DNA of 64,000 nucleotides from CADEED01 sp036677145 (GTDB lineage Bacteria; Pseudomonadota; Gammaproteobacteria; Steroidobacterales; Steroidobacteraceae): positions 1 through 64,000 of the forward strand of contig JAKFFF010000034.1 in NCBI GenBank assembly GCA_036677145.1. The letters are read 5' to 3'. Under the pieces are notes generated by a model. It saw only the letters and a program-made list of their open reading frames with translations. It was not told the origin of the DNA and did not search any database. The translations under genes and the position numbers were made by a program. Below are positions 56,796 to 64,000 of the stretch, in pieces (the stretch's first letter is position 1; each line of letters starts with the position of its first letter).

Positions 56796-56811
56796 TGGCA
56801 TGTGACTTGCT
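56796..56811 (+). promoter_or_regulatory. Sigma-54 promoter of the second PEP-CTERM gene
   Basis: TGGCATGTGACTTGCT fits TGGCACG-N4-TTGC with one change; it ends 52 bases before the ATG. Confidence 0.82.
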
Positions 56812-56863
56812 TTGTTCCAGGGGCATCCGCGGCGCATTGCAGCGGACCACTGGGGTTTCAGAT

Positions 56864-57517
56864 ATGCGAAAGATCCTGCGCAACTCTTCCTGGGCCATTG
56901 CCGCCGTCGCGAGCTTGTTTGCCGCCGACGCCAATGCCGCTTTCATCCTGCTGGATACGACCTCTCCGACGCACACTCCGGCGTACAACGTGCCGGTCAT
57001 CAATGATTTCCGCTCGCAGCTCAACGGCGCGGGTGTCCCGAGCTTCTTGCTGGGCCGTTCGCTGGGTGTCACGGGCGCGCAGGCCGGGGACGTCATCGAG
57101 ATCGACCTGTTCGCTGCCGAAGCCGGTTATCGCAACCAGCTCTTCTGGGGTACCACGCTGGTCATCGACAACCAGGGCAACCTCAACTGGAGCGAGCGTG
57201 ATCGCGGCACCGTCGCCGCCACCAACGGCCGGCTGAATTTCCGCTTCTGCTCCGTGAACGTCTCGACCTGCATGACCAACGCCGCGAACGACTCGACGGT
57301 GCTCGGCAGCTTCCAGTCGATCGGCATGTATCTCACCGACGGCGGCAACACCGCCTGGTTGCTGTGGGACGACTCGGGTGCCGACATGGATGACAATCAC
57401 GACGATCTCGTTGTGCGTCTGACGTACCGCTCCGTTCCGGAGCCGGGCACGCTCGCACTTCTCGGACTGGGACTCGTCGGAGTCGCGCTGGTCCGCCGCA
57501 AGACGTTGAAGGCCTGA
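56864..57517 (+). CDS. PEP-CTERM sorting domain protein 2
   Basis: 217 residues. Signal peptide ending ADANAAF; C-terminal signal VPEPGTLALLGLGLVGVALVRRK. The body is Asp/Asn-rich with two cysteines (FRFCSVNVSTCM) that may form a disulfide, and has no recognised domain. It is probably exported, processed by XrtA and anchored or released. Sigma-54 site and upstream element as for the first PEP-CTERM gene. A longer frame from 56642 covers the promoter and is rejected. Confidence 0.92.
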   Translation: MRKILRNSSWAIAAVASLFAADANAAFILLDTTSPTHTPAYNVPVINDFRSQLNGAGVPSFLLGRSLGVTGAQAGDVIEIDLFAAEAGYRNQLFWGTTLVIDNQGNLNWSERDRGTVAATNGRLNFRFCSVNVSTCMTNAANDSTVLGSFQSIGMYLTDGGNTAWLLWDDSGADMDDNHDDLVVRLTYRSVPEPGTLALLGLGLVGVALVRRKTLKA

Positions 57518-57540
57518 GACCTTCTCGAGGCCTCACGGCC

Positions 57541-57578
57541 AAAACAAAGACGGCGCCGACAGGGCGCCGTTTTTGTTT
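57541..57578 (+). terminator. Terminator after PEP-CTERM gene 2
   Basis: ACGGCGCC/GGCGCCGT stem with five-base loop, followed by TTTTGTTT; AAAACAAAG upstream pairs with the T-run, so it may work in both directions. Confidence 0.9.
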
Positions 57579-57604
57579 GGGGGGACGGGAGGATAGGGTG
57601 GGGT

Positions 57605-57826
57605 GGAGGCGCGCCGTCGCCCGTGCATGACCGAGCTCGCTTTTCGCCGGGTCATTCGGGGGTTGTTAGCGCGAGATTCGGGCCGCCGCTCTGAGAGGAA
57701 GAAATTTGAACCGTGGCCTGCGGCGACGGACTGCCTGCGTTGATGCGGCCGGGAGCCGGCTTCGCGGCTTGCGAAGTGGGTGCCCGGCCCGCTCACTCGG
57801 TCATGCACGTGCACCGTCGCGCCTCC
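57605..57826. repeat. Structured repeat element A
   Basis: 222 bp bounded by 31-bp imperfect inverted repeats (27/31 paired positions), left arm beginning GGAGGCGCGCCG, right arm ending CGCGCCTCC. The 160-bp core matches the core of element B (58041-58272) closely in the opposite orientation: shared blocks include GGTTGTTAGCGCGAGATTCG and GAGGAAGAAATTTGAACCGT. The terminal arms are not related to those of B. No credible gene inside. Confidence 0.7.
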
Positions 57827-58040
57827 GCCGCGCTCAGCGCCCGGCCCCCAAGACAAAGCCGCGGAGTGAAGAGAAGACGAGAGAAGAGAGGACGAGCGAG
57901 GAGGCGCGGAACTCAATGGGTGGAGTGGTCGACTTCCTCGTTCGAAGGGATCCGTCGTTCAGTTGCCGATGGTCTCGCGCTCTTCATTCCTTTCTCCGAG
58001 TACGAGGATGCGGGGGCGAGCACGGGATCGAGCGAAGAGG
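57827..58040. other. Spacer between repeat elements A and B
   Basis: 214 bp without a supported gene. The left part is purine-rich (GAGAGAAGAGAGG near 57876) and the right part has a pyrimidine-rich run near 57990. I see no promoter, repeat or RNA that I can defend. Confidence 0.4.
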
Positions 58041-58272
58041 GTGGTGTGAGCGGAGGGCGTACGTGCAGGGGTGGGTGAGCGGGCCGGGTACCTACTTCGC
58101 AAGCTTCGAAGCCGGCTCCCGGCCGCACTAACGCAGGCACGCCGTGCCTGCAGACCACGGTTCAAATTTCTTCCTCTAAGAGCGGCGGCCCGAATCTCGC
58201 GCTAACAACCACCCGAATGGCCCGGCGAAAAGCGAATCCCACCCCTGCGCGGACGACCTCCGCTCACACCAC
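58041..58272. repeat. Structured repeat element B (inverse orientation to A)
   Basis: 232 bp bounded by 33-bp inverted repeats (30/33 paired), left arm beginning GTGGTGTGAGCGGAGG and right arm ending CCTCCGCTCACACCAC. The core is close to that of A in reverse complement and also holds internal pairings, e.g. GCAGGCAC/GTGCCTGC and GGCCGGG/CCCGGCC. Its end arms differ wholly in sequence from those of A. Confidence 0.7.
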
Positions 58273-58293
58273 TCCCATCACCCATCCCAAGAC

Positions 58294-59661
58294 TCAACGC
58301 CCCTTGAAATCCTCGGGCGTCAGCTGATGACGGGAGAGAAGTTTGTAGAAGTCGGTGCGGTTGCGCTTCGCGAGGCGCGCGGCCTGGCTCACGTTGCCGC
58401 CGGTGATCTGCAGGATCTGCGATAGATAGGAGCGGGTGAACTCGTCGCGCGCTTCGTCGAAGGAGGGCAGCTTGCTCTGCGTCCCGCCCAGCGACTGCTG
58501 CACCAGCTCCACCGGAATGATGGGCGTCTGCGACAGGGCCACGTTCTGCCGCACCACGTTGGCGAGCTGGCGGATGTTTCCCGGCCAGTCCGCCGTGGCC
58601 AACAACTCCACGGCCTCGGGTGCGTAGATCTTGCGCACGCCGCTTTCATTGCTGATCTGCGCGAGGAAGTGCGAGACGAGCAACGGGATGTCTTCCCGGC
58701 GGCGATTCAGCGGCGGCATGTCGATGTGCACGACATTCAGGCGGTAATAGAGATCTTCGCGGAACTGCCCGCTCATCATGAGCTGCTGCAGGTCGCGGTG
58801 CGTCGACGAGATCACGCGTACGTTGACGGGAATCGCATCGGTGGCGCCGATCGGGCGGATGTTGTTCTCCTGCAGGACGCGCAGCAGCTTGACCTGCAGC
58901 CGCATCGGCATGTCGCCGATTTCATCGAGCAGCAATGTGCCGCCATCCGCGGCCTGGAAGAGGCCGGCGTGATCGCGCACCGCGCCGGTGAACGAACCCT
59001 TGATGTGTCCGAAGAGCTCCGACTCGAGCAGGTTCTCGGCCATCGCGCTGCAATTGATCGCGACGAACGGCTTGGTGCGGCGTGGGCTCGCGTTGTGTAT
59101 GGCGCGCGCCAGCAACTCCTTGCCCGTGCCGCTTTCGCCGGTGATCAACACGCGCGCATCCGTGCCGGCGACCATGTGCGCCTGCGAGAGTTTTTCCTCG
59201 ACGAGCGAGGAGCGCGTGATGATCTCCGAGCGCCAGTCTTCGTCGTTGTCCGTGAACCCGGAGATGCGCAGCGCCTTCTGCACCTGGTCCAGCAATTCTT
59301 GTTTGTCGACCGGCTTCGTGAGGAAGCCGAACGCGCCGAGCTGCGTGGCATGCACCGCATCGGGAATCGTGCCGTGCGCGGTCAGGATGATCACCTTGAG
59401 TCCGGGATAACGCGACTGCAGTTCCTTGAGCAGTCCGATGCCGTCCATCTGGTCCATGCGCAGGTCGGTGATGACCAGCTCGGGCCGGAAGCGGCTGGTG
59501 GCCGCGAGCGCGAGCGCCGCGCTCTCCACCGCTTCGACCTCGTAGTTCTCCGCGCGCAGCCGGATGGTGAGCAGGCGCAACAGGCCCGGGTCATCGTCGA
59601 CCACGAGGATGCGGGCTTTGCGTTTCGGCGTGTGCGGAGTGGCGAGTTGCATGGCTAACAT
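58294..59661 (-). CDS. glrR: GlrR/QseF-like sigma-54 response regulator
   Basis: 455 residues, NtrC layout. Receiver with Asp66 (LVITDLRMD), AAA+ domain with GESGTGKE, a sigma-54 loop written GSFTGA (about 222-227) rather than GAFTGA, GGTLLLDEIGD and a Fis-type C-terminus (AARLAKRNRTDFYKLLSRH). The order kinase-lipoprotein-regulator on one strand equals E. coli glrK-qseG-glrR. AGAGG lies six bases before the ATG at 59661. Targets not visible. Confidence 0.88.
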   Translation of the reverse strand: MLAMQLATPHTPKRKARILVVDDDPGLLRLLTIRLRAENYEVEAVESAALALAATSRFRPELVITDLRMDQMDGIGLLKELQSRYPGLKVIILTAHGTIPDAVHATQLGAFGFLTKPVDKQELLDQVQKALRISGFTDNDEDWRSEIITRSSLVEEKLSQAHMVAGTDARVLITGESGTGKELLARAIHNASPRRTKPFVAINCSAMAENLLESELFGHIKGSFTGAVRDHAGLFQAADGGTLLLDEIGDMPMRLQVKLLRVLQENNIRPIGATDAIPVNVRVISSTHRDLQQLMMSGQFREDLYYRLNVVHIDMPPLNRRREDIPLLVSHFLAQISNESGVRKIYAPEAVELLATADWPGNIRQLANVVRQNVALSQTPIIPVELVQQSLGGTQSKLPSFDEARDEFTRSYLSQILQITGGNVSQAARLAKRNRTDFYKLLSRHQLTPEDFKGR

Positions 59662-59670
59662 CAGAAACCT

Positions 59671-60294
59671 CTACGGTTTCCGTCCCTCGGGCGTGGTGGG
59701 CCGCCGATCATTCGACGAGCCTTCAATGTTCGCGATCGCATCCAGCTTGGCCTGCGCGTCGGCGAGTGCCTTCTTGAGACGGGCATTTTCCTCGCTCTCG
59801 GTGGTCAGGCGTCGCGTTAGTTGCGCGATTCGTTCGTTCGCGGTTCTTTCGGCGCCTGTCTGCAGGCGCCGCACATCCGCTTGTAAGGATTGCTGACGCT
59901 CGACCTGCTGCAGCTGCAGGAACGCGAGAGCGCGTTCCGCAGGAAGCAGAGTCTCGGGGCTCGCGAGTACTTCGCGCAAAAGTCGCTGTGCACCGACAGG
60001 GTCATAACCCGCGTGGCCGGGTGTCGAAAGCACCATCGCATACCGCAAAACGATGCTAGGAGTCGGCGCCGCGGCGTAATCGTTGCTGGTTCTAGTAAGG
60101 ATTTCCGCCTGTTCGGCGGGTGTGCCGCGCGCCAGGCGCACGGAGGTGTCGAGATAGGAGGTGATGACCGTCGTTTCGGTGGAGCTGCGATCCACCGTCG
60201 GCAGGGATTGGGTGTCGCGTGTTTTCAGCGTGCCGCCGCAGCCGGCCATTCCCAGCGCGGTCAGTCCCACCCAGATGAGGACGTTATGCCGCAT
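59671..60294 (-). CDS. QseG-like lipoprotein between GlrK and GlrR
   Basis: 207 residues. Lipobox LGMAGC with Cys19; the C-terminal half (about 130-195) is a predicted coiled coil (ERIAQLTRRLTTESEENARL, KKALADAQAKLDAI). Its place between kinase and regulator matches QseG, an outer-membrane lipoprotein that contacts the kinase. Sequence similarity alone is weak. Start overlaps the kinase gene's end by 11 bases. Confidence 0.75.
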   Translation of the reverse strand: MRHNVLIWVGLTALGMAGCGGTLKTRDTQSLPTVDRSSTETTVITSYLDTSVRLARGTPAEQAEILTRTSNDYAAAPTPSIVLRYAMVLSTPGHAGYDPVGAQRLLREVLASPETLLPAERALAFLQLQQVERQQSLQADVRRLQTGAERTANERIAQLTRRLTTESEENARLKKALADAQAKLDAIANIEGSSNDRRPTTPEGRKP

Positions 60295-61750
60295 GCGCCT
60301 GGTTCCCGACTGGCTTCGTCACCGACAACACCGGCATGCGGATGCGGAAATGCGCGCCGGCGTATTCGCCGTCCATGATCTCGATGGTGCCTCCATGCGC
60401 GTTGACGAACTCGAGCACGACCGACAGGCCGATGCCCGTGCCCTTGACCTGTACCCCGGCGGGCGGGCGGCCGGTATAAAAAGCTTCGAATACGCGGGCG
60501 CGTTCTTCCGGCGGAATGCCGGCACCCGAGTCGGCGACGTCGATCACGAGCTGGGTGTCCTGTTTGGCGGCATGTAGATAGACAGTGCCGCCTTTGGGCG
60601 AGTATTTGATGGCATTGGACAGCAGATTCTCGATGATCAGGCGCACCTTGCCGCGATCGGCCCGCAGCATCAAGTCATCCACCTTAACCTCGAGCCGAAC
60701 GCGTTGCGAGACTACCGTGAGTTGCTGGCTCTCGATGACCTGTTTGACCAGCGGCCGCAGCCGGAAATCGGAAAGATCCAGTCCGACGCTTTCCTTCTGC
60801 CACGCGCTGAACGACAGCAGGTTTTCGATGAGCCGATGCAGTTTGATGCCGTTATCGCGCAGGATGGCGACCACTTCGCGTTGGGAATTGTCCAGGGGTC
60901 CGACCGCACCATCCATGAGCAGTTCCGCGCCCTCGCGGATGTTGGCCAGCGGCGTTTTCAATTCGTGCGACATGTGCCGCAGGAAGCGATTGCGCTCCTG
61001 GGCGAGATCGAGCAGGCGCTGACGCAGCCACTCGAGCTGCGCACCGAGCCGCTCGAGATCGCGCGGGCCGGATACTTCGATCGGGTGTGAAAAAGTGCCG
61101 CGGCCGAGTTCGCTGATGGCGCGGTCGATGGCCCGCAACGGACGCCCGACGGACAACGTGAGCGCCAGTATCGCGACCAGCGTCAACGGCACGAGCAGGG
61201 CCGATTGCCAGAACAGGCGCCGCTGGGTGCCGGCCGTCTGTTGCTGCAGGCCGGCGAGCCGCGCGTCGATCTGCCGATTGCCCGACTGCGCGATGGCGTT
61301 CGCCAGATCGTTGAGCCGGTCGATGCGCGCGAGGATCGCGGGAAATCCGGCGCTGCCCGGCGGCGTCGCGCTCACGGCGTTGGCGATCTCGTTATGCATG
61401 GCGGCGAATTCTTCGAGACTGTGGCGCGTCGGCTCCTCGGTGAGCAGCGCCGCGAGCTGGGTGCGCGAGGCGGCGAGCCGCTGGTCGGTGGTGCGGTAGG
61501 CGTCGAGGAGTTTGACGTCGCCGAGCACCTGGTAGAGCCGCACGGTGCGTTGCAGTGAGGTGATGTCGGCGAACAGGCTCTGCGAGAGGCGCGCGCTCTG
61601 CACGCCCTCGAGCACGAGTTCCTGGCTGGTCACGCTCAGCTTGCGGATCTGGAGCGCCGCGTCGATGACGGCCACGAGCAACGGGCCCGCGATCAGCGCG
61701 AGTCCCAGCAGCATCAGGCCGCTCAGCGATTTGGGTCTCGGCCAGCGCAT
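60284..61750 (-). CDS. glrK: GlrK/QseE-like sensor histidine kinase
   Basis: 488 residues. Membrane helix at about 12-32, periplasmic helical domain, second helix at about 180-200, HAMP (SVGRPLRAIDRAISELGRG), HisKA with the phospho-His in RHMSHELKTPLANI, and HATPase motifs NLLSNAIKYSP, VADSGAGIPPEER, GTGIGLSVVLEF. Partner of the regulator two genes downstream. The region to galE holds no gene. Confidence 0.88.
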   Translation of the reverse strand: MRWPRPKSLSGLMLLGLALIAGPLLVAVIDAALQIRKLSVTSQELVLEGVQSARLSQSLFADITSLQRTVRLYQVLGDVKLLDAYRTTDQRLAASRTQLAALLTEEPTRHSLEEFAAMHNEIANAVSATPPGSAGFPAILARIDRLNDLANAIAQSGNRQIDARLAGLQQQTAGTQRRLFWQSALLVPLTLVAILALTLSVGRPLRAIDRAISELGRGTFSHPIEVSGPRDLERLGAQLEWLRQRLLDLAQERNRFLRHMSHELKTPLANIREGAELLMDGAVGPLDNSQREVVAILRDNGIKLHRLIENLLSFSAWQKESVGLDLSDFRLRPLVKQVIESQQLTVVSQRVRLEVKVDDLMLRADRGKVRLIIENLLSNAIKYSPKGGTVYLHAAKQDTQLVIDVADSGAGIPPEERARVFEAFYTGRPPAGVQVKGTGIGLSVVLEFVNAHGGTIEIMDGEYAGAHFRIRMPVLSVTKPVGNQAHAA

Positions 61751-61769
61751 CGATCCAGTCAGCTCCTAT

Positions 61770-62777
61770 CTACCAGGGTTCTCGTTGCAGACGCTTTTCC
61801 CATTCCAGCGAGGTTCGCACGATGGTGTCGATGTCGTCGAGCCGCGGGGCCCAGCCGAGTGTCTGGCGCACCCGGTCGCACTTGGCCACGAGCGTGGGCG
61901 GATCGCCCGCGCGCCGGGGTTCCTCGCGGATGTCGAGCTTCAGGCCGGCGATCTTTTCGACGCTCTTCAATACCTCGCGCACGCTGTAGCCATGTCCATA
62001 GCCGCAATTGGCGAGCAGCGACGCGCCGCCCGCGCGCAGGTAATCGAGCGCATTCAGGTGCGCGGACGCGAGGTCCTCGACGTGGATGTAATCGCGCACG
62101 CCCGTGCCGTCGGGCGTCGGGTAATCGGTGCCGTACACCGATAGATAGGGCCGCTTGCCGACGGCGGCTTCGCAGGCGACCTTGACGAGCAGCGTCGCCT
62201 TCGCGGTCGATTGGCCGATGCGGCCCTGCGTGTCCGAGCCCGCGACATTGAAGTAACGCAAGATGACGTGGCGCATCGGCGTGACCGCGCACAGGTCGCG
62301 CAGCATCCACTCGGACATGAGCTTCGAGGTGCCGTAGGCGTTGATGGGTGCGGTCGCGGATTCTTCCGAAGCGAGGCCCGACGCCGGTATGCCGTAAACC
62401 GCGGCGGTCGAGGAGAACACGAAGTTCCGCACGCCGGCGTCCGATGCCGCGGCGAGCAGCGAGCGCGTCGAACAGGTGTTGTTGCCGTAATACTTGAGCG
62501 GGTTGCTGACCGACTCCGGCACGATGGTGTGCGCGGCAAAATGGATGATGGTGTCGACCGCGTGTTCGGCCAGCACCGAATCGACCAGCGCACGATCGCC
62601 GACGTTGCCGACGACCAGCGGAACATCGCGCACGGCCTGGCGGAATCCGGTGGATAGATCGTCGAGCACCACGACCCGTTCACCACGGGCGACGAGCTGC
62701 AGAACCGTGTGGCTGCCGATGTAGCCGGCGCCGCCGGTGACGAGAACCGAGTTTCTGTTCGTTGATTTCTGGGTCAT
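61770..62777 (-). CDS. galE: UDP-glucose 4-epimerase
   Basis: 335 residues, usual GalE length. VLVTGGAGYIGSHTVLQL (NAD-binding), FAAHTIVPESVSNPLKYYGN, SSTAAVYGIP, catalytic YGTSK, and RYFNVAGSD. Interconverts UDP-glucose and UDP-galactose (perhaps the GlcNAc forms), feeding sugar precursors to the EPS. Same strand as the GlrK locus, 19 bases upstream of glrK. Confidence 0.95.
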   Translation of the reverse strand: MTQKSTNRNSVLVTGGAGYIGSHTVLQLVARGERVVVLDDLSTGFRQAVRDVPLVVGNVGDRALVDSVLAEHAVDTIIHFAAHTIVPESVSNPLKYYGNNTCSTRSLLAAASDAGVRNFVFSSTAAVYGIPASGLASEESATAPINAYGTSKLMSEWMLRDLCAVTPMRHVILRYFNVAGSDTQGRIGQSTAKATLLVKVACEAAVGKRPYLSVYGTDYPTPDGTGVRDYIHVEDLASAHLNALDYLRAGGASLLANCGYGHGYSVREVLKSVEKIAGLKLDIREEPRRAGDPPTLVAKCDRVRQTLGWAPRLDDIDTIVRTSLEWEKRLQREPW

Positions 62778-62832
62778 TCGCGACTTTTCACTTAGGGTTT
62801 TGGGCGGCAGGATTTTACATTAATGTGTCGGT

Positions 62833-63828
62833 GTGGCTGTGACGCAATCTGCACTCGCTCCGTTCGCGAACCTGACGCCTTTCGAGGTGGCCGCCGCGGC
62901 CGAAAGTATCGGGCTCGAACCGTCAGGGCGGCTCTTTGCCCTCAACAGCTACGAAAACCGCGTCTATCAAGTCGGCGACGAGGACGGCAAGCTCTGGGTA
63001 CTCAAGTTCTATCGGCCGGCCCGCTGGTCCGACGCCGCCATCCTCGAGGAGCACGAATTCTCGTTCGAGCTGGCGGATGCCGAGTTGCCCGTCGCGGCGC
63101 CGCTGCGCATCGGTGGCGAGAGTTTGTTTGCGCACGCGGACCAGCGTTTCGCGGCATTTCCGTACATGGCGGGTCGCGCACCCGAAATCGCCGATAACGC
63201 CACCCTCACTTTGCTAGGTCGCACGCTCTCGCGCATCCACGCGATCGGCAGCCGCGGGCGCTTCGTGCATCGTCCCGTGCTCGAACTCGGGCGCCTCGGC
63301 GTGCGCGCGCGCGCCGCCGTGCTCGCGAGCGGTTTCGTGCCCGCGGCCATCGAAGATCAGTACGCACGCGTGAGCGAGCAGGTGATCGGACGGGTCCGAC
63401 AGTGTTTCGAGAATTTCGGGGCGATGCCGCGCGTGCGGATTCACGGCGATTGCCACTCCGGCAACATCCTGTGGCGTGAAACCGGTCCCCTGTTCGTGGA
63501 CCTGGACGATTGCATGTCCGGTCCGCGCATCCAGGATCTGTGGATGTTCCTCGCCGGGGATGCCGCGAGCCAGCAGGCTTCCTGGGCCGCGGTCATGGAG
63601 GGATACGAAACTTTCGGCGAATTCGACTATGCGGAACTCACGCTGGTCGAAGCCTTGCGATCCCTGCGCATCGTGCATTACGCATCCTGGATCGCCACGC
63701 GCTGGCACGATCCGGCGTTTCCGCGCGCATTCCCGTGGTTCGCCGACGCCCGCTTCTGGGAAAGGCATATCGCCGATCTGTTCGAACAGCTGGCGGCAAT
63801 GGACGATCCTCCCATCCTTTCAAGGTGA
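62833..63828 (+). CDS. srkA: SrkA-like stress response kinase (YihE family)
   Basis: 331 residues from GTG at 62833. APH-like kinase fold: RLFALNSYENRVYQVGDEDG, LKFYRPARWSDAAILEEHEF, HGDCHSGNILWR (catalytic Asp) and FVDLDDCMSGPRIQDLWMF (metal Asp). Matches YihE/RdoA/SrkA length. In E. coli it counters MazF-type death and Cpx stress. Divergent from galE. Confidence 0.92.
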   Translation: MAVTQSALAPFANLTPFEVAAAAESIGLEPSGRLFALNSYENRVYQVGDEDGKLWVLKFYRPARWSDAAILEEHEFSFELADAELPVAAPLRIGGESLFAHADQRFAAFPYMAGRAPEIADNATLTLLGRTLSRIHAIGSRGRFVHRPVLELGRLGVRARAAVLASGFVPAAIEDQYARVSEQVIGRVRQCFENFGAMPRVRIHGDCHSGNILWRETGPLFVDLDDCMSGPRIQDLWMFLAGDAASQQASWAAVMEGYETFGEFDYAELTLVEALRSLRIVHYASWIATRWHDPAFPRAFPWFADARFWERHIADLFEQLAAMDDPPILSR

Positions 63829-63905
63829 ACCGGCTCGCACATACGGCGCGTGATCGGCGCGGCGAATAGTTGGCCTGTTAGTATGAGTCAACGGAGGTTT
63901 TCTCG

Positions 63906-64000
63906 ATGCCCACCCGCCGGAGTCGCATATCCCTGATGGCCGTGGTCGCCACCGTGGGCCTGTTTGCCGCGTGCGAAGACTCCTCGAAGGCGCCGGCGGC
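63906..64000 (+). CDS. N-terminus of a lipoprotein gene (cut by window end)
   Basis: ATG at 63906 after GGAGG (63894-63898). 31 residues visible: basic N-terminus, hydrophobic core and a lipobox GLFAAC. The rest lies outside the window, so no function can be given. Confidence 0.6.
   Translation, partial: MPTRRSRISLMAVVATVGLFAACEDSSKAPA

Noticed and set aside
57533..58165. Several Arg-rich open frames in the repeat region, two beginning MNRGL
   Set aside because: They arise from the two inverted repeat cores; similarity between them reflects the repeat, with no codon bias or ribosome binding site.
57605..58272. Insertion sequence or transposon
   Set aside because: No transposase frame exists, the ends of the two elements differ from one another and no target duplication is visible.

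Overview
The window looks like a chromosomal segment of a GC-rich gammaproteobacterium that makes an exopolysaccharide (EPS) and sorts proteins with the exosortase A / PEP-CTERM (XrtA) system. Three things support this. The EpsB, PrsK, PrsR, XrtA/EpsI, PrsT, export, chain-length and tyrosine-kinase genes appear in the order typical of XrtA clusters. Two PEP-CTERM substrates are present. At the far end lies a GlrK-QseG-GlrR type locus of gammaproteobacterial character. A Steroidobacter-like lineage would fit, but that is inference; the sequence contains no rRNA.

Layout. 1-5100: the tail of an unknown gene, tRNA-Val(CAC), gltX, and two paralogous Ig-like/FN3 lipoproteins on the minus strand. 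Each lipoprotein has a class I c-di-GMP riboswitch in its leader, and the pair flanks a tRNA-Ala/tRNA-Glu operon. 5282-34680: a long plus-strand EPS/XrtA block running from EpsB through PrsK/PrsR, exosortase, PrsT, the export and chain-length machinery, beta-barrel, deacetylase, three CelD-like acyltransferases and glycosyltransferases. It continues with an asparagine-synthetase/ACP/AMP-ligase/NadE-like cassette, two hydrolases and an O-antigen-ligase-like protein. 34666-38019: a minus-strand deacetylase, DegT aminotransferase and FemAB-like protein. 38375-40660: a secreted beta-helix protein and the first PEP-CTERM protein. 40735-50695: a minus-strand set of glycosyltransferases, asparagine synthetase, CapK-like adenylate ligase, a glycosyltransferase-dehydrogenase fusion and an ATP-grasp protein. 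50948-55147: rmlA-rmlC-rmlB and an XrtA-associated acyl-CoA ligase. 55160-57517: SGNH hydrolase, YdcF-like protein and the second PEP-CTERM protein. 57580-58290: a non-coding region with two related structured repeats. 58294-62777: GlrR/QseG/GlrK-like genes and galE. 62833-64000: SrkA-like kinase and the start of a lipoprotein gene.

How it fits together. EpsB should start the lipid-linked repeat unit and the glycosyltransferases extend it. Acyltransferases, deacetylases, amidotransferase-like and hydrolase proteins probably decorate it. The export, chain-length and kinase proteins control its length and export. PrsK/PrsR should activate sigma-54 promoters; both PEP-CTERM genes carry a sigma-54 -24/-12 site and share an upstream 19-bp element that may be the PrsR box. 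XrtA would then process their C-terminal sorting signals. c-di-GMP sensing enters through the two riboswitches on adhesin-like lipoproteins.

Strongest novelty candidates: the two repeats at 57605-58272, whose cores match but whose terminal stems differ in sequence while staying self-complementary; the glycosyltransferase-MDR fusion lacking catalytic zinc ligands; the riboswitch-controlled lipoprotein pair with a Shine-Dalgarno-masking hairpin; and the ACP/ligase/NadE-like/AsnB cassette.
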